A DNA stretch of 46,766 bases, taken from Alphaproteobacteria bacterium. Its GTDB lineage: Bacteria; Pseudomonadota; Alphaproteobacteria; Micavibrionales; UBA2020. The notes under the pieces were generated by a model. The model saw only the letters and a program-made list of their open reading frames with translations, had not been told where the DNA came from and did no database searches. The stretch is from the NCBI GenBank assembly GCA_016124645.1, contig WGNE01000065.1, positions 1 to 46,766 of the forward strand, in the 5' to 3' direction. A program made the position numbers and the translations under genes. Each line of letters starts with the position of its first letter. The stretch's first letter is position 1. Shown piece after piece: positions 46,761 through 46,766 of the stretch.

Positions 46761-46766
46761 TGTATA

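Overview
The window looks like a chromosomal segment of a GC-rich alphaproteobacterium. Pointers are an LpoA-like lipoprotein gene divergent from rsmI-yraN-BON, short intergenic gaps, frequent TGATG/ATGA gene couplings, and housekeeping genes of proteobacterial type. No 16S or marker gene allows a firmer placement; Rhodospirillales- or Micavibrio-like is only a guess.

Left part (1-25.6 kb) is mostly core or envelope functions. It holds the 3' end of a pseudouridine synthase, a frameshifted IcmL/DotI-like gene, a large lipoprotein, tRNA-Arg(ACG), tpm, dusB, a UPF0178 gene, a short TyrA-like gene, rmlA, a GT2-GtrA pair, an mscS-mmsB-LVIVD gene set, a three-gene unit headed by an orphan TpsB (two-partner secretion) barrel, a stand-alone DnaK with an unusual tail, yggS, an LpoA-like protein, rsmI, yraN, a double-BON lipoprotein, a SirB1-like protein and a cytosolic M49-type metallopeptidase. 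A cold-shock gene with a long structured leader closes this part.

The middle (26.4-35.8 kb) is one tightly packed nine-gene unit on the + strand. It starts with an ECF sigma factor and a membrane protein that may be its anti-sigma factor. Exported proteins follow, three of which carry CsgG/FlgO (TolB-N-like) domains, including a 1225-residue chimera with TPR and beta-propeller parts. It reads as a sigma-controlled cell-envelope or surface system whose function I cannot name.

The right part (35.8-46.8 kb) is accessory. An EamA-type transporter fused to an extra domain is paired with an aminoglycoside-phosphotransferase-fold protein that lacks the catalytic Asp. Divergent from these is the most interesting locus: an adenosine-deaminase domain fused to a LOG/SLOG-like nucleotide-binding domain, followed by two small proteins that are paralogs of each other (39.1-42.9 kb). 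Next come a tyrosine recombinase with four phased GTACACAG(G) repeats at its promoter, an AAA/DUF4143 ATPase, and an AT-richer end with a winged-helix gene, which together look like a recently acquired segment.

Coding density is high. The long open frames antisense to real genes are products of high GC and are not annotated. No CRISPR array, rRNA or complete insertion sequence was seen.
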